Shown one piece after another: positions 21,902-33,644 of a stretch of 64,000 nt of DNA (positions within the stretch are counted from its first letter, which is position 1; every line of letters begins with the position of its first letter). Under the pieces are notes generated by a model, which was not told the DNA's origin, did not search any database, and saw nothing but the letters and a program-made list of their open reading frames with translations. The DNA lies in NCBI GenBank assembly GCA_023375785.1, contig SZWC01008580.1, positions 10,841 through 74,840 on the forward strand, given 5' to 3'. The DNA comes from Penium margaritaceum. Taxonomy: Eukaryota; Streptophyta; Zygnematophyceae; Desmidiales; Peniaceae. Position numbers and translations under genes: made by a program.

Positions 21902-21999
21902 CAGTGAACTCAGCTCCATCGAAGAGAATGGGACATGGGTGCTGGTGGATAGACCTGTCGGGGCTCACGTTGTGGGGTCCAAGTAGGGACTGAAATTAA

Positions 22000-23414
22000 A
22001 AAGGAAACTGGATGGCAAGATAGACAAGTACAAGGCACGGGTGGTAGCAAAGGGGTTCTTCCAACGGCCTGGCGCAGAGAACGATGAGACCTTTGCTCCA
22101 GTTGTGATGTTTGCCTCCATCCGGTCAATGCTCGGCATTGCTGCTGCCGAGAACATGGAGGTCCACAAGATGGATGTCAAGACAGCGTTCCTTTATGGCA
22201 AACTTGACAAGGAGGTATTGATGGAGGTTCCGGAGGGGGTTGATGCTTCTGAGGGCAAGGTGTGCAGATTGGTGAACGCACTACATGGGCTAAAACAAGC
22301 GCCAAGACTTTGGTACCAGGAGGTGGACATGTTCATGGCCAAGGAATCCTTCATTCACTGCGACAATGACCCTAGCATGTACGTGCATGAGAGTGACAAA
22401 GGGACTATGTTGGTTGCCTTGTACGCTGATGACCTGATTCTATGCTCTTCTTCGATGCAGCTGCTAGACGATCTCAAGGGGCAGCTGAGTAACAGATTCG
22501 AGATGAAGGACATGGGTCCTCTTGACTTTTATCTTGGAATTTCCATCAAGTGCGACAGAGCAGCAGGTACCATCAGCCTGAATCAGACAAAATACATCGA
22601 CTCCATCCTCAAACGATACGACATGGCAGATTGCAAACCTGCTAGCACACCCATGAGCTCGGAGTGCAAAATCTCCACCTCCATGTCCCCATCCAACAAA
22701 GCGGAGAAAACTGACATGCTGGGCATCCCATATCAGTCTGCAGTGGGCAGTCCGATGTATGCCATGGTCGCCACCCGACCAGATATGGACCATGCTGTTG
22801 GGTAAGTGAGCCGGATTGTGGCCAATCCTGGTCCACTTCACTGGCAGGCCGTGGAGCGCATCATGCGCTACCTTCAGGGGACACGGTACGTGGGGCTCCA
22901 GTTTGGAGGCATCGCTGGATCCGCACCACTGTGTCTCATGCGCTACACCAATGCTGATTGGGGAGGGAATATCGATGACAGAAAATCTACCTCCGGCTTT
23001 GTGTGTATGTTGAATGGATGTGCAGACAGTTGGGCAAGTTGCAAGCAGGAATGTGTATCTCTGTCAACAGCTGAAGCTGAGTACATCGCCTTGGCTGGGG
23101 TGTGTAAAGAGATGCAGTGGCTACGAAGCTTGCTATCTGAGCTAAAGGCTCCATAGGCAACGGCGACGGTCATCAAGATTGACAACATGAGCGCCATTGA
23201 CATGTCAAAGAACCCCGTCCTGTCTAGGCGCACAAAGCACATCAAGATCCGCTACCACTATGCTCAAGACTCGGTCTACAAGCAGACAGTGGAGCTGGAA
23301 TGCGTCGGTACCAAGCTCAACCGGGCTGACATGCTTACAAAGCCACTGGACAAGGATCTCCACCAGGCGGGCAGACAAGGTATCAGCATGGTCAACGCAA
23401 GTGATGACGAATGA
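22000..23414 (+). pseudogene. copia reverse transcriptase and RNase H
   Basis: RT motifs in order are ETFAPVVMFASIR, MDVKTAFLYGKLDKEV, GLKQAPRLWYQ and LYADDLIL (the YADD catalytic site at about 22420-22435). RNase H follows with ADWGGNIDDRKSTSGF and AEAEYIALA (about 22950-23095) and ends with RTKHIKIRYHY (about 23230). This is a standard copia C-terminal pol. Fossil. Confidence 0.93.
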
Positions 23415-23449
23415 TGATGGTCACTGACGCAAGGTGCAAGGGAGAGATT

Positions 23450-24102
23450 TGTTGAACGTTTTTGCCCCTTGCTCGGTGTTGTAGGACGGATGAGGAATGC
23501 TCTGCCCCTTGTGGAGGTATGACCCCTAGATCCGTTGTAGTGTTACTCAACTATGCTCTGTCTCTTGTGAGATATGACCTGTGAGTACACTTTGTGGATG
23601 AGTGGTTACCTTGGCCATTTTGTTGATTTGGCCGAGTGAGAGGTCATGAGTTCGATCCTGGCCCCATGCACATCTTGTTTACTGTGGAAGCTTCCAATAA
23701 AGAAATTCCGTAGCTTCTTGGACGCTACATGGCTGGTCTGTCACCTTGACACTAGGATGCTTATGTGTCAAGCGCACAGTGCAAGTCTATTGGTGATGTG
23801 GCTGGTTGAGGCCACTTCCCAAGAATGTACTTTTGAGTTCTAGGACTGGACAGACTGCTATAAAAGGACTTTTCTTGCATGTTGATCAGTTAACCCTTGC
23901 TTGATGCTCTCTTGCATATTGACGACTTGAGCTCTTCTTGAGATGTAATGCTAAGGCGTTAGTACTCTTGAAGGTGAAGTGTATGCCTGATTGAGTTTGG
24001 GGTGCATGACACATGTCAACAAAGGAAGAAGGCCTAAAAACTTTTGTGTGCTTTTTGGTTTCGCGGCTTCTCTGCCAGAGGTGGTTAGCTCAGTAGCTAA
24101 CA
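23450..24102 (+). repeat. 3' LTR of copia element 1
   Basis: It follows a purine-rich AAGGGAGAGATT. It carries the same tRNA-like module as the 5' LTR: A-box TGGATGAGTGG (23595-23605), B-box GAGTTCGATCC (23648-23658) and TATAAAAG (23859-23866). Confidence 0.9.
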
Positions 24103-24107
24103 TGCCC

Positions 24108-24479
24108 CAATGATGATATTGGTGCAGTACTCTTCCTCTCAAGTGTTGTAATTTATAGCCATATTTCCACTTATTGCAATGCCTCTTGTAACCGTAGTAT
24201 TGGCAACAGTAGTCAGTGCTGTCCCGCTGTAGTCATTGTGCACTACTTCTTGTTCTGGCTTTTGCACTCTACAATACATGCACCACCTGCCGCGGTGTCT
24301 CTTGCAACTGCATCATTGGCAGCACTATCAGTGCCTAATCTGCTACTACTACACTCACGAAGTCTATCCCTTCATCTGGCCGATACTCTCCTATAATGGG
24401 TGTGACTCCAGCTCATACACTGAAGTCAGTGTCACAGATTACATATTGCTGTCTAGGGCTCGCTGGATGGATTTCTCCT
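24108..24479. other. Unassigned DNA right of copia element 1
   Basis: No gene is recognised. The sequence is continuous with 17567 once the copia insertion is disregarded. Both sides share short GCCTCTTGCA-type repeats. Confidence 0.4.
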
Positions 24480-25094
24480 CCAAGTCACTATGGAGGCAAT
24501 CGTTACCAACGATCCTCACAAGGACTCATGTTTTGAGTTTCTACATGCCCAGTTCTGTTTTACCTTGCCCTCTCGTTCTACGTCCCAAACGAGGGGGTTG
24601 TACCGTAAACTTATGAGCTTGCATCAGTTTTTCATCTTCTAAACTTGAATATTGTTACAATCAAACTGTAGCTTAATCTTTTGTTGTCCTAGCATGAATT
24701 TGTGGTGTACATAACACACTGACAATTTTATCACCAGTCCTTTATTCTATCACTCGCGTCTCTCTTGCTCGTCGGCTTCCCTCATCCTGCTCATCTTGTG
24801 AGGCGATGAGGGGATGGCAAGGACAAGGGCTTAAAGCCATTGGCCTTGGTCCTTGAGGCCTCGCGGCCTCGTGGCCGCTGAGCAAGCAACCGCCTTGATC
24901 GGCGAGTAGCATATGGCCGGCCGATCACCGGCCTGTCACCTAACCGGCCGCCCGCTGTCTAGGCGTTCGGTTGCCATCTGGATGGTAGCCAGATTTGGGC
25001 TTGTTGCTGGCCAGCCCTCACATTGGCAAGGGGTGGTGTTCAACCACCCCCCGCTTATGCGAGGAGGCAGGGAAAAACTGGCCCTCCCCTTGTA
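24480..25094 (-). repeat. Probable 3' LTR of the old gypsy element
   Basis: It shares blocks with 39250-39851, including a CAAGGCCTCGCGGCCTC-like segment and a TTTTACCT..CCCTC block, in the same orientation and order. The GC-rich part near 24900-25060 has short hairpins (GGTTGCCATC..GATGGTAGCC; GGGGTGG..CCACCCC). The outer boundary is approximate. Confidence 0.55.
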
Positions 25095-25110
25095 TTCCTT
25101 CCTTCTTCTT

Positions 25111-26100
25111 ATGAATTGTTCTGGTTCACAGGCAACAGGAAGGAGGGCCCAAGAGTGAATTTTCAACAGTGTGGAAGAAAACTAATAGTTCCAATCACCA
25201 AATTAGAACAAAAACATGCACAGTACTTTGACCTAATATGCAGCTTGTCGCTCAGCATGGCTAGCGGCCTTCTCCAGTTAGGCTTGAGCATCCACGCGAC
25301 AACTATGCTGGGTGTCCCCAACCTCCTATTGTCGCTGTCCATGGACGTCACTATGTGAGAATGTTGTTAACTAATTCTGCAGTCAGGTGGTGTCCCCTAC
25401 ATCATGCCAGATTGTGCAAGCTGTCAGCTTGCTCCACTACTCATTGACCACCCACGTGGACAAGGGAGATTCAGAATCCCATGAGTTATGTTTGGGTCTA
25501 CACACGGCCCAGTAAACGAGGTATTCCCTAACAACCTACAACCAAATTGTACAATCTTGATGTTAATGTAGGCAAAGGACCTCGTATTGGCCGTGGGCAA
25601 CAAGGACTATCGGTGGTGTCTGAATGGATCCTTCTACCATGTATGGAGCCTGTAGGCTCACCTGAAAACACCATGTATCCTCGTGCTTGGTAGATGCATC
25701 GATTGGTATGCCACTTGCACGATGCCTGCATTGATGGGAAACGGCTCGATCCACTTTGGTAGAAGTCAATATGCCATAGGAAAATCCAGCCAAATTAGCT
25801 TAGTACTAAGCAACACGTTGTTGATGTCAAATGAGACCTCACCACGACTTTTTTTGGCAGGTGCCTTTTGTCATTACAGAGCCCCTTGAAGGTGATCCTT
25901 TGCATCCTATAACATGGAGTTTCTGTACTCGGGAATGTCTCGAGTAAAAAAACATGTCCTTGTGTACTCTTACTCTCCACAAATGAAAAGGACACCACTA
26001 AGACACTGACCGTTAATCAACATGATCGATGTGAACTAAATGGAATTGTTTGCTAAGTTTTATACCGTAAACTCTACTAGTATTAGGATCTTGTCCAGGC
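25111..26100. other. Unassigned 3' part of the old gypsy element
   Basis: By position this should hold the integrase core and C-terminal region. I can see no certain motif in either strand, only minus-strand open stretches (25563-25793, 25795-25998) of unknown meaning. Confidence 0.35.
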
Positions 26101-26149
26101 ATTCATGAAAGGGTACACGTACATACGTAACATGTGCGCGGAAGTCCCA

Positions 26150-27464
26150 GGGATGGGAAGTTATTAGATGATTCTAACAGTATTTTTGTTACTAGTCTTG
26201 CTCTAAAGACATGGATCACATGTCATGCAATTGCTTTGGACATTGACACTCCATCTTGGTCACCAATAGTGGTCCAAGAGTGCCTATCTGGTCTTCCAAG
26301 GTCCCACATCACCTGCCACCAGCGGGTCGTGGAAATAGTAGATAACTTTAACCGGAAGATCCACGAAGTCTAGGATAACAACGTGTTCTATATGCCAGTA
26401 AATTCCCACGACCTCCATCAATTCATACATTTCTAGATTTTGAGAGTGTTGAAACCAAGAATCAACACAGTACCTTATCTAGATCATGTGTAAAAAACCA
26501 TTACAGTGGATAATCTCTCAATGTGGTGGCCGTTGAGGTGCGATAGGATCTAATGTTTGCCCTGTAGGTATTGCAATGGCTGCAAAGCACCCATGAACCT
26601 CTGCGGTTGCTTTAACTTTCATTGGCCGTCGGCTTAGTGGATTGGCCACATTGATGCGTCATGGCTGACACTCCATGTGTCTCATGCATTTTCTCCAAGA
26701 CGTTTGTTGATATGTTCGGTTACGTTTAAAAGAACACCAAAGGGTTGTGGTTCATCATTACCATTACACTCCCCTCAGTACCCTTGAGGTAACGCCACAT
26801 CTTGAAGTCTTGTACCAAAGCGAGGAGTTCCTCATCACGAGTCCTACATCGTATTTCTGTGGGGATGAGCTTCCATCTCTCATACGCAATTGGATGACCA
26901 TTCTGCATGAGAATTTCTCATTGTCTACTCCCAACACATCATACTGCACCTTCCTCGATTGCGATAGATGTGGAAGAGCAAAGACAGGTGCCATGGAAAA
27001 CGTTTCCTTGATTTTGAGGAAAGCGTTGTCAAAGTCAGATGTGCATTTCCAATTCACGTATCTTTATGTGAGCCTGGTTAATGACATTGCCAATGTCAAA
27101 AGCCCTCAAGGCTGAGGAAAGACTAACATGTCCAACAATTTTCCGGCGCGGCCAATTCACCACACCTTTGACCTTTCATGGCCGGACAAGGATACTATCC
27201 TTGTCAACTGTGTGTCCAAGGTGTTTCAGCTAATCTTATAGAAAATTACCCTTGCTCACTTTTGCATCAAATTCCTGGTTCGGAGGAAACCAGGTTGTCG
27301 TCCAAGTAAGCCAACACAAACAGACCGAGTGTTTTGGAAAGTGCTTGGTTCATTTCTCCTTGGAAGATTGTCGGGGAATTTGCAAGCTTGATCCCAAAAT
27401 CCCAATATTGATACCGTACTCCTACATGATTTTGCCGTCCAAATTTTTTTAGGGGTGTTGTCAT
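26150..27464 (-). pseudogene. gypsy RT end, RNase H and integrase zinc-binding remnants
   Basis: On the minus strand: SPTIFQGEMNQAL and FVLAYLDDNLV (the RT YLDD site, about 27380-27280), an HPIAYERWKLIPTEIR..ELLALVQDFKMWR block of RNase H (about 26900-26790) and an H2C2-like region with FHDPLVAGDVG (about 26320-26290). The order is gypsy. Fossil. Confidence 0.7.
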
Positions 27465-27976
27465 GATTTGCCCACTCTTTTATTTAATTTGTTCTTGTTT
27501 GAATGGAAAAGACCAGGCTCTACCGTAGTGGGGTATTCGTTGGGTCGTGCCTATTTGTTTCCCAAGAGACGTGCATTTGACCTCCGTAGAGCGCACAGAG
27601 ACACACATTTCAAATTCCAAATCCGCAAACGGTTATTCGACATTGGTCGATTATGGCACGTCTGCCATTGTACTTTTGTTTTCATGTGCATGCGATGTCT
27701 TGACGGCCACCGGCACAATCGCTTTAGAAATCGGCCAAACAAAAGTGTCGATTTCATCAAGATGAACGGACAGGGCACTCGGTTCTGTTGGGACGACTGG
27801 CTGCGGCGGCGCTTTGCCATGGGTAGCCAGGTCATGACTCACAATCGCGTCACCGCTGTGCAATACTTTGTAAATGCACTCCTCATGGAAAACGCCGAGC
27901 AAGTGTACAGCTCGGCACCAAGGCAACCCTCACCAAGTTTTTTGACAAGATTTCTGCCAATGAGTAAAGAGAGTGT

Positions 27977-28678
27977 GTGGCACATGCACTCACGGCAACC
28001 AAGCCAGTTGCTCCTCCTGTGACGCGTCACAGTCCTAGAAGGCCAAGGAAGCACCCTCTTGTCCTCCCTCCGTCGGTTGCATCTACGACGTTGACAGCGC
28101 CTACCAAGATGACCAAGGGCAACCCTCACAATGTTTTGCATGAGCATCTCCCTCGTCGCAAGGGAAGACAAGTTGTCTTCTCTGTCGACGAGTCTGAGGG
28201 AGACGATGATGTGCCCCAAGATGCAGATGCTACTGCAAATCCTGCTGATGAAGCAGAAGTAGCCAGCAGCTCCGCTCCTGCTGCCGATTTTCCGACTGAC
28301 GGATGCAAAGCTATCAAACGTGTCACAATAGAGGTGCTAATTGTGGAGCTTGAAGTGGATGCGGTGGAGGACGAGACAACAATTTTTGCTAACGGCATCA
28401 CAACTGCCTTGCAGCTGCCTCTTACACCACCCACACCAGAAACATCATCATCGACCGAATCAACTACAAAACGTGGAAAGTACATGGATTGGTGTGGCTT
28501 GGGCCATGTGCCCATCATCTATGCCACTGTCGTCCGGTGCGGTGGCATCATCAAGGCCATCCAACATCTACGCCAACACTACCGGCTTCCGCATCAGCCG
28601 TCCATCTACAAGAAGTTGTCTCCATCGACGGTCCGTGGATGGTACAAGCCGGGCATAAACCATTTGCACAACATCTAA
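27977..28678 (+). pseudogene. Transposase N-terminal part, helix-turn-helix-like
   Basis: This open frame of 233 codons has a Pro/Arg/Lys-rich start, an acidic middle (DESEGDDDVPQDAD, about residues 70-85) and a C-terminal RGKYMDWCGLGHVPIIYATV..AIQHLRQHY..IYKKLSPSTVRGWYKPG region. The last part has the look of the CENP-B/pogo-type DNA-binding helix-turn-helix (a kYl.W..., gg..kAi..L...y, kLs.sTvrgW pattern). The frame seems to extend upstream of 27977 across a TAA (KFFDKISANE before it). The catalytic part follows in another frame from about 28800, so an intron or an indel lies between 28650 and 28800. Confidence 0.6.
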
Positions 28679-28797
28679 TCCCCAAGCTGTCCAAATCCCC
28701 GCGCGCACCGATTCAAGAGGCCACTAATAAAGGTCCTAGGATGCAAGGCAGCTGTGCAAGACATATCTTATACCTATCTTATCTGATCTCTTTCATA

Positions 28798-29925
28798 GCA
28801 CCCCGCACTGAAGAACGAATTGGTACATAGCTCATTCGCATGCACGAGGCCAGCACACCACTTTCATCCATCACCATCCAAGAGAAAGTGGTGGCCATTC
28901 TCTCAAAGCGTGGGGTGGTGACGATGGATGGCAAGCCGATTGGTGAGATTTTTTGTCGTAGCTGGTGTCGCAAGTTCATTGCCAAAAAACTTGATTGGTC
29001 ATGGCGTTGTGGAACCACCGCATTGCAGAAGAATCTTGCTGATTGGGAGGCCCGCACGATGAGAATGTTGAAGCACGCTACGTTCCTCGCATGTTTGAAT
29101 CACATCCATGATTTTTTCGTCGTGAACATGGATCACACCAGCGTACAACTTGTGTCCTTGCCGCGGTACATGTATGCACCCAAGTGGTTTGACAAGGTCG
29201 AAGTCTGTGGGAAAGAAGACAAATGACAGGTGACAGCCGTCATAGCATCATCGATGGATGGGGAAGTCCTGCCGCTACAAGTCATCTAGACGAGGAAGAC
29301 CAATGCATGTCACCCGGGTAGTGAAAATTCGGACTACGCGCTTCACAATCCTGGCTGGCACTTAACGCATGCGCCAAACCATTGGACAAGCGTGGAGAAA
29401 ACAAAACAATTGTTCCACATGATCTTGGAACCTAACTTCATCGACAAATGCAAGCATGAGCGACTGTCTCCCAAGCATGTGCGTCTACTGTTGATTTTGG
29501 ATGTGTGGTGCCCTCATGCCACGGACTCGTTCAGTTTATGGGTTGCACATCACTTCCCCTGGGCGGTCCTCATCTAAATCCTTGCGGGATGTACATAAAC
29601 GTTGCAGTCTGCAGATATTGGACTGAAGCGTCCTTCCAAGGCCGAATCTTCCACCGCATACATCTGTTGGATGGAACAGCAGCTGTAGGACAGAGGCACG
29701 GTCAACCTCGGCATGCGTCACATCAAGGACACTGCCATGGGTTAGATGCAGCGAGGCTAGGGTCATCTGCGCATTGACAGTCAACTTGTTTGAAACGTCT
29801 GGAAGGCTAGCGGGTTCACCATGATGTTTGAGCCCCCTTTTGCATCCAAGGCGTCCGCGAACTACGAAACATTCATGACAAAGCCCGAAATGCAGGGCTA
29901 TGAGGACAAATATTTTGTGGCATGA
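28798..29925 (+). pseudogene. DDE_1 transposase catalytic part, decayed by in-frame stops
   Basis: One frame runs from about 28798 to the TGA at 29923-29925. Catalytic residues are VVNMDHTSVQ (Asp at 29131), LLLILDVWCPH (Asp at 29500) and TLQSADIGLK (Asp at 29614), with 37 residues between the last two. Other family signs are a DGEVLPLQVI strand, an NHWTS motif and an AGCT.TLQ stretch before the third Asp. Nine stops interrupt it in frame (TAG 28828, 29287, 29686, 29743, 29758; TAA 29575, 29596; TGA 29224, 29791), but there is no frameshift. The family is DDE_1 (pogo/Tigger group); the exact subfamily is unsure. Confidence 0.8.
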
Positions 29926-30289
29926 TTGTTCTTTCCATGTTTAGTCAATGCCTTTTTTTTTTCCTGTCAATCTCTCCCTCTCTTGTTCCCTCTCTGTCAC
30001 TCGCTTGATTGCTCCTACACGTGCAGTTAATGGAGATCAGTACTGGACAAAATCCTAGAACATATACAAATCGGCCCAAAAATGAGATGGAACACCGATA
30101 AGAAGACGTAGAATACTGCACTTCCAAACGTCGTCGTGAAATAACCAATAATGATTATCCTGTATTCATTGTCATCCCAATTTTTTTCTACCAGTAGTCA
30201 AATAAATGAAATCGTCGTCCTCCAACAATTGTTTAACGACAAAATCTTGTAGCAGTAGGGTATTATCTCATGTGCATTTGAAATGCTAT

Positions 30290-31747
30290 TTTGGACACAT
30301 CATCTTTTGAGATAGTATGCTTGATGGTACGCTTGAGATGAATCACAGGGCAAGTATATGTTTTCTCCGTGAATTTGGTCAAACATGTCCTTAATCCGCG
30401 ATAAGACGCAACAACAATTCACCGTCAGGTGGTTCAGCACCCAGTAGTCCATGCACATGCATGAAATACTGTGTCTTTTATTCACAAGAAGGATCACTGT
30501 ACCGTACGGTAAGCTACTTGGCTTGATTTATCCTTTTGTAATGTACTCTTTTATTCGGCATCTTTCCTCTCTTTTGGACTGAGGCAATACATGGGTCTAA
30601 ATGGAGGAGTTGCCTCTGGTTGTTGTGGAATTGTGTGGCCCATGTGTTGTTCAAGTGGAAGCCCAGCCGGTGGGTCTTGAAATACATCCAAGAATGCTAT
30701 GAGTAGAGATTTAATCTGTGGCGGTGTGTCTTCATTCACTTTGTCGTCCATTTTCCATAGCTAAGGTGAGAAGTATCGACAACCTTGTTGAGCATATCTC
30801 TTGACCTACATCGTAGACAAGCCGGCATGGACTTTAAGTCAATTTGGTGACAATTCCATACTCAAAATCAACGTAAAGTGACACTGTTTCTTCTGAGAGA
30901 TCAAAGTCTTCACTACATAACACTCTATATGTAACCTTGAATATAAGTTCTTTTCTTTACAAGTACAAATTAGGAGTATGACATGGTTGTACCATCCGAT
31001 TGCTTGTACTTAAGGCCTATCTGTCAGATAAAGCTAAGGCTAATGAATAAATCGTCTCCTCTGGTGTCAGCCAGTTCGTTTACGTACACTAGCTAGGTGT
31101 CGTTTGAGCTGCATCATCATATTGTCTCTTGTTATCCGAGTTAAAAGGCTCGATGACATCAAACAAAGTTTGTTAGAAATAGAGAATCAGTACGGTAGAT
31201 GCCGTAGATCCCATGATTCACCCACTTGATTCCACATCTTATGGCTATGTGTGAATTCAACAAGCACCTCCAAGTCTCTAATTTTGCCTATGTCAAAACA
31301 ATTGGCCAAAGGTACTGCGAATGTGATTGATTCTATTTGTGAGGGCGTAAAGGCGGTCGCTTCAATCAGAGCATTGCACAATTCTTACACATTGGTAAGT
31401 TTTTTCACCACTAAGAAAGTTTGATAATGTATCTCTTTCAGAGACTAAACGTTTAGGGGACAATGACCAGCAATAATTGTGGAATGAGGTTCAATGAGAG
31501 TGGAGAAAATATTTTGGAAATTTGAGCTCATAAGAAACTCTGACATTTTCACTATCTTATCAAAAGATGTTAATCCAGACTCATGATCCATCTTTTTCCT
31601 TGAGTGGTCCACACTAGCATCACTCAGGGGTGGGGAAACTTGCTCCACAGCCTGTCCATTGCCTCGGCCACCGCCCTGTCCATGGCCTCTTGCTGCACCA
31701 TCCCATTGAGGTGTTGCGGCTACATCTAACGTTGTGGCCTCTTTTCC
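30290..31747 (-). pseudogene. gypsy gag end, protease region and RT entry
   Basis: On the minus strand: a gag-like ESGLTSFDKIVKMSEFLMSS segment (about 31590-31520), a stretch without clear motif (31400-30760), then GLPLEQHMGHTIPQQPEATP (about 30675-30620), the usual lead into RT, and an MDYWVLNHLTVN plus DSSQAYHQ region (about 30450-30310), the RT fingers and first catalytic strand. Fossil, many breaks. Confidence 0.65.
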
Positions 31748-32450
31748 TATTGGCCTTAGGGTGAGTGTGCACCCTGGAGGGTCCCTAGCAGTGGCTGGTT
31801 CACACCACCAACTGTTTTTGGAGAGACTGAAACTGTGGAGGCAACTGGTTCCAAGGCTGGCTGAAAACTGGTCAGAGAGTGTGGCAATAGTTTTTTGGCC
31901 TCAATTGACTGGGAGCGAACTCTTGATCAGGGCTCAAAAGTAGTGGCGTTTTATAGCCACTGATCTAAGATTTCCAGAACACGAAAGCATGCCAGATTTG
32001 AAGCTTCCTAGCAGATTCTATGGCTTCTAGAGTGGCCCTTAGTAGGCTGTCCTTTTTCCCACCTAGGAAGGCATCCCTTCCTTCCTCTAGAATCTTCTGC
32101 CTCTTCCTAGATTCCTCAGCTTGCTTCTAGTAGGAGGGAAGGTGTCCACAAGACTAAGACACCTCTAGATGCCTTCTAGGACAAGTCACCTCCTCTAGAA
32201 GGTGTGCCACCTTCCTGGACACTCACCTGGCCTTCTAGAAACTTAAAGAGGAATTCTAGAGGTTGAGCTAGCTTCTTGGTATCGATTATTCACGTCCCTT
32301 GAGGCAGGGCAGAAACTGATGTTGTGGGACTTGAACCCGGGCCATTGCCTCTACAGGTGGACACCATTAGCCACTAAGCCACTAAGGGCTGTATTTTTGG
32401 TGATCCCTTTTGGAGTCACTCTTGCCATGGTGAGGAGCATCTCTCCAACA
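31748..32450 (-). repeat. 3' LTR of copia element 2
   Basis: Same structure as the 5' LTR: A-box TGGCTTAGTGG (32381 to 32371), B-box GGGTTCAAGTCCC (32338 to 32326) and TATAAAAC (31955 to 31948) on the minus strand. Confidence 0.9.
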
Positions 32451-32756
32451 ATCTCCCCCTTGCCCGTCACCCATGGCAGTCGTCCATGCTCAACCTGCAA
32501 CTCAGGAGCCTTTCTCCTCATGGGAGGCGAGCTTATGTTCAATTGCTTCCTACCACTCAGACCCATCCTTCTACTGCAGTACCTCCTTCAAAGATTGAGG
32601 CTCCTCTTGCGTGAAGAAGGCTTGTACGAACCTAGTCCAAACGCCCTTGTCGGCATCATACCTCTTTGTCCTTCTTTGCACACGGCTGCTCACTTGGGGT
32701 TGTTGAGGCGGTTGTTGTTGTTGCTGTCCCCTTTTGGTACCATCCTCTCCAAGAGC

Positions 32757-33640
32757 CTACTCCCCCTCTCTCAGAGACCTTGGATACATCGGTTGACTCC
32801 CCGCCTCTACGTCCACCTCCGGTGCTTCGGATTCCTCATCCAAACTGGCCGGAACAAATTGTCCGGCCCACCCATCCCTTTGGTGATCCTCTCCGGCTGG
32901 TGCTGCTACGAGGACGTCACCCTCATTCACGTCCTCCGGCGTCTCACCCTCAAGGAGTGGCAGCCACTCCCCCCTCTTGGAGAGACCTGCCTCCTTGTCC
33001 GTCCAATGGCTTTTCTCATCAAACATGACGTCACGACTCTGGACAATCTGCTGCCTCCTTGGGTCAAAGAGCCGGTATACCTTGCTTCCGCTCTCATACC
33101 TAAGGAAAATACACCGGCGGGTTTGAGGATCCAGCTTGCTTCGCCTTTCACGTGCTTGGACCACCACATGTGCAATGCAGCCAAACATGCAGAGGTGACC
33201 AACTGCTGGCTTCCTTCCGCTCCACACTTCTTGTGGCGTCTTCCACACCTTACTCTTCTTGTCTTTCATTGGCTTGGTCGGCGTGAGATTCATGATATAC
33301 GCTGTTGTCCTTGCCACCTCTGCCCAATTCCATTGTGCAAGATCGGCGTCGCTCAACATGGATCGCACCATATTAAGGATTGTGCGATTAAGGCAGCCCA
33401 CATATTCACCGTCGTTGTCACTCCGGAACGATTTCACCTTCAACTCTGTCTGCCACTCCACATCTGCCACAAACTCTTGCATGCATGCAAGGACTTCGCT
33501 CTTCCACTTCATGAGGTAGATGTACACTTTGCAGCTGCGGTCATCGATGAAGGTGAGGAAGTAACGAGCTCCGCCGATGGAGCTCTCAAGTGGTCCACAC
33601 ACATCTGTGTGTACCACTGCCAGCTTACCCTACTGCTCCT
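32757..33640 (-). pseudogene. copia integrase
   Basis: On the minus strand: VHTDVCGPLESSIGG (first Asp, about 33615-33570), a FLTFIDDRSCKVYIYLMK strand, FRSDNDGEYVG (second Asp, about 33440-33410), NRTILNMVRSML after the Glu region, and a C-terminal GRKPAVGHLCMFGC segment. It ends in an acidic tail close to the 3' LTR. Fossil. Confidence 0.85.
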
Positions 33641-33644
33641 TGAT

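Larger units (their letters stand above)
17573..24102 (+). mobile_element. Ty1/copia retrotransposon, both LTRs and TSD present
   Basis: LTRs at 17573-18215 and 23450-24102 flank gag, protease, integrase, RT and RNase H in copia order. A 5-bp target duplication (TGCCC) is exact at 17568-17572 and 24103-24107. The primer-binding site (18220-18232) matches the anticodon arm of initiator tRNA-Met. The LTRs differ by roughly 7% over the first 165 bases by eye, so it is moderately old. The coding part is broken, with several breaks, and two single-N joins (19104, 21586) with flanking duplications complicate the count. Confidence 0.93.
27470..30250 (+). mobile_element. DDE-type (pogo/Tigger-like) DNA transposon nested in gypsy
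   Basis: The insertion separates the RT entry (right) from the RT YLDD part (left) of the minus-strand gypsy element. It carries a plus-strand transposase with an N-terminal helix-turn-helix-like region and a C-terminal DDE_1 domain. Boundaries are approximate and I could not identify terminal inverted repeats by eye. 27470-27900 and 29930-30250 have no gene that I recognise. Confidence 0.65.

Noticed and set aside
10442-29925. Reassigned stop codons (TAG/TAA read as an amino acid)
   Set aside because: TGA stops occur in the same frames, both genes are transposons, and C-to-T decay explains all three stop types without a new code.
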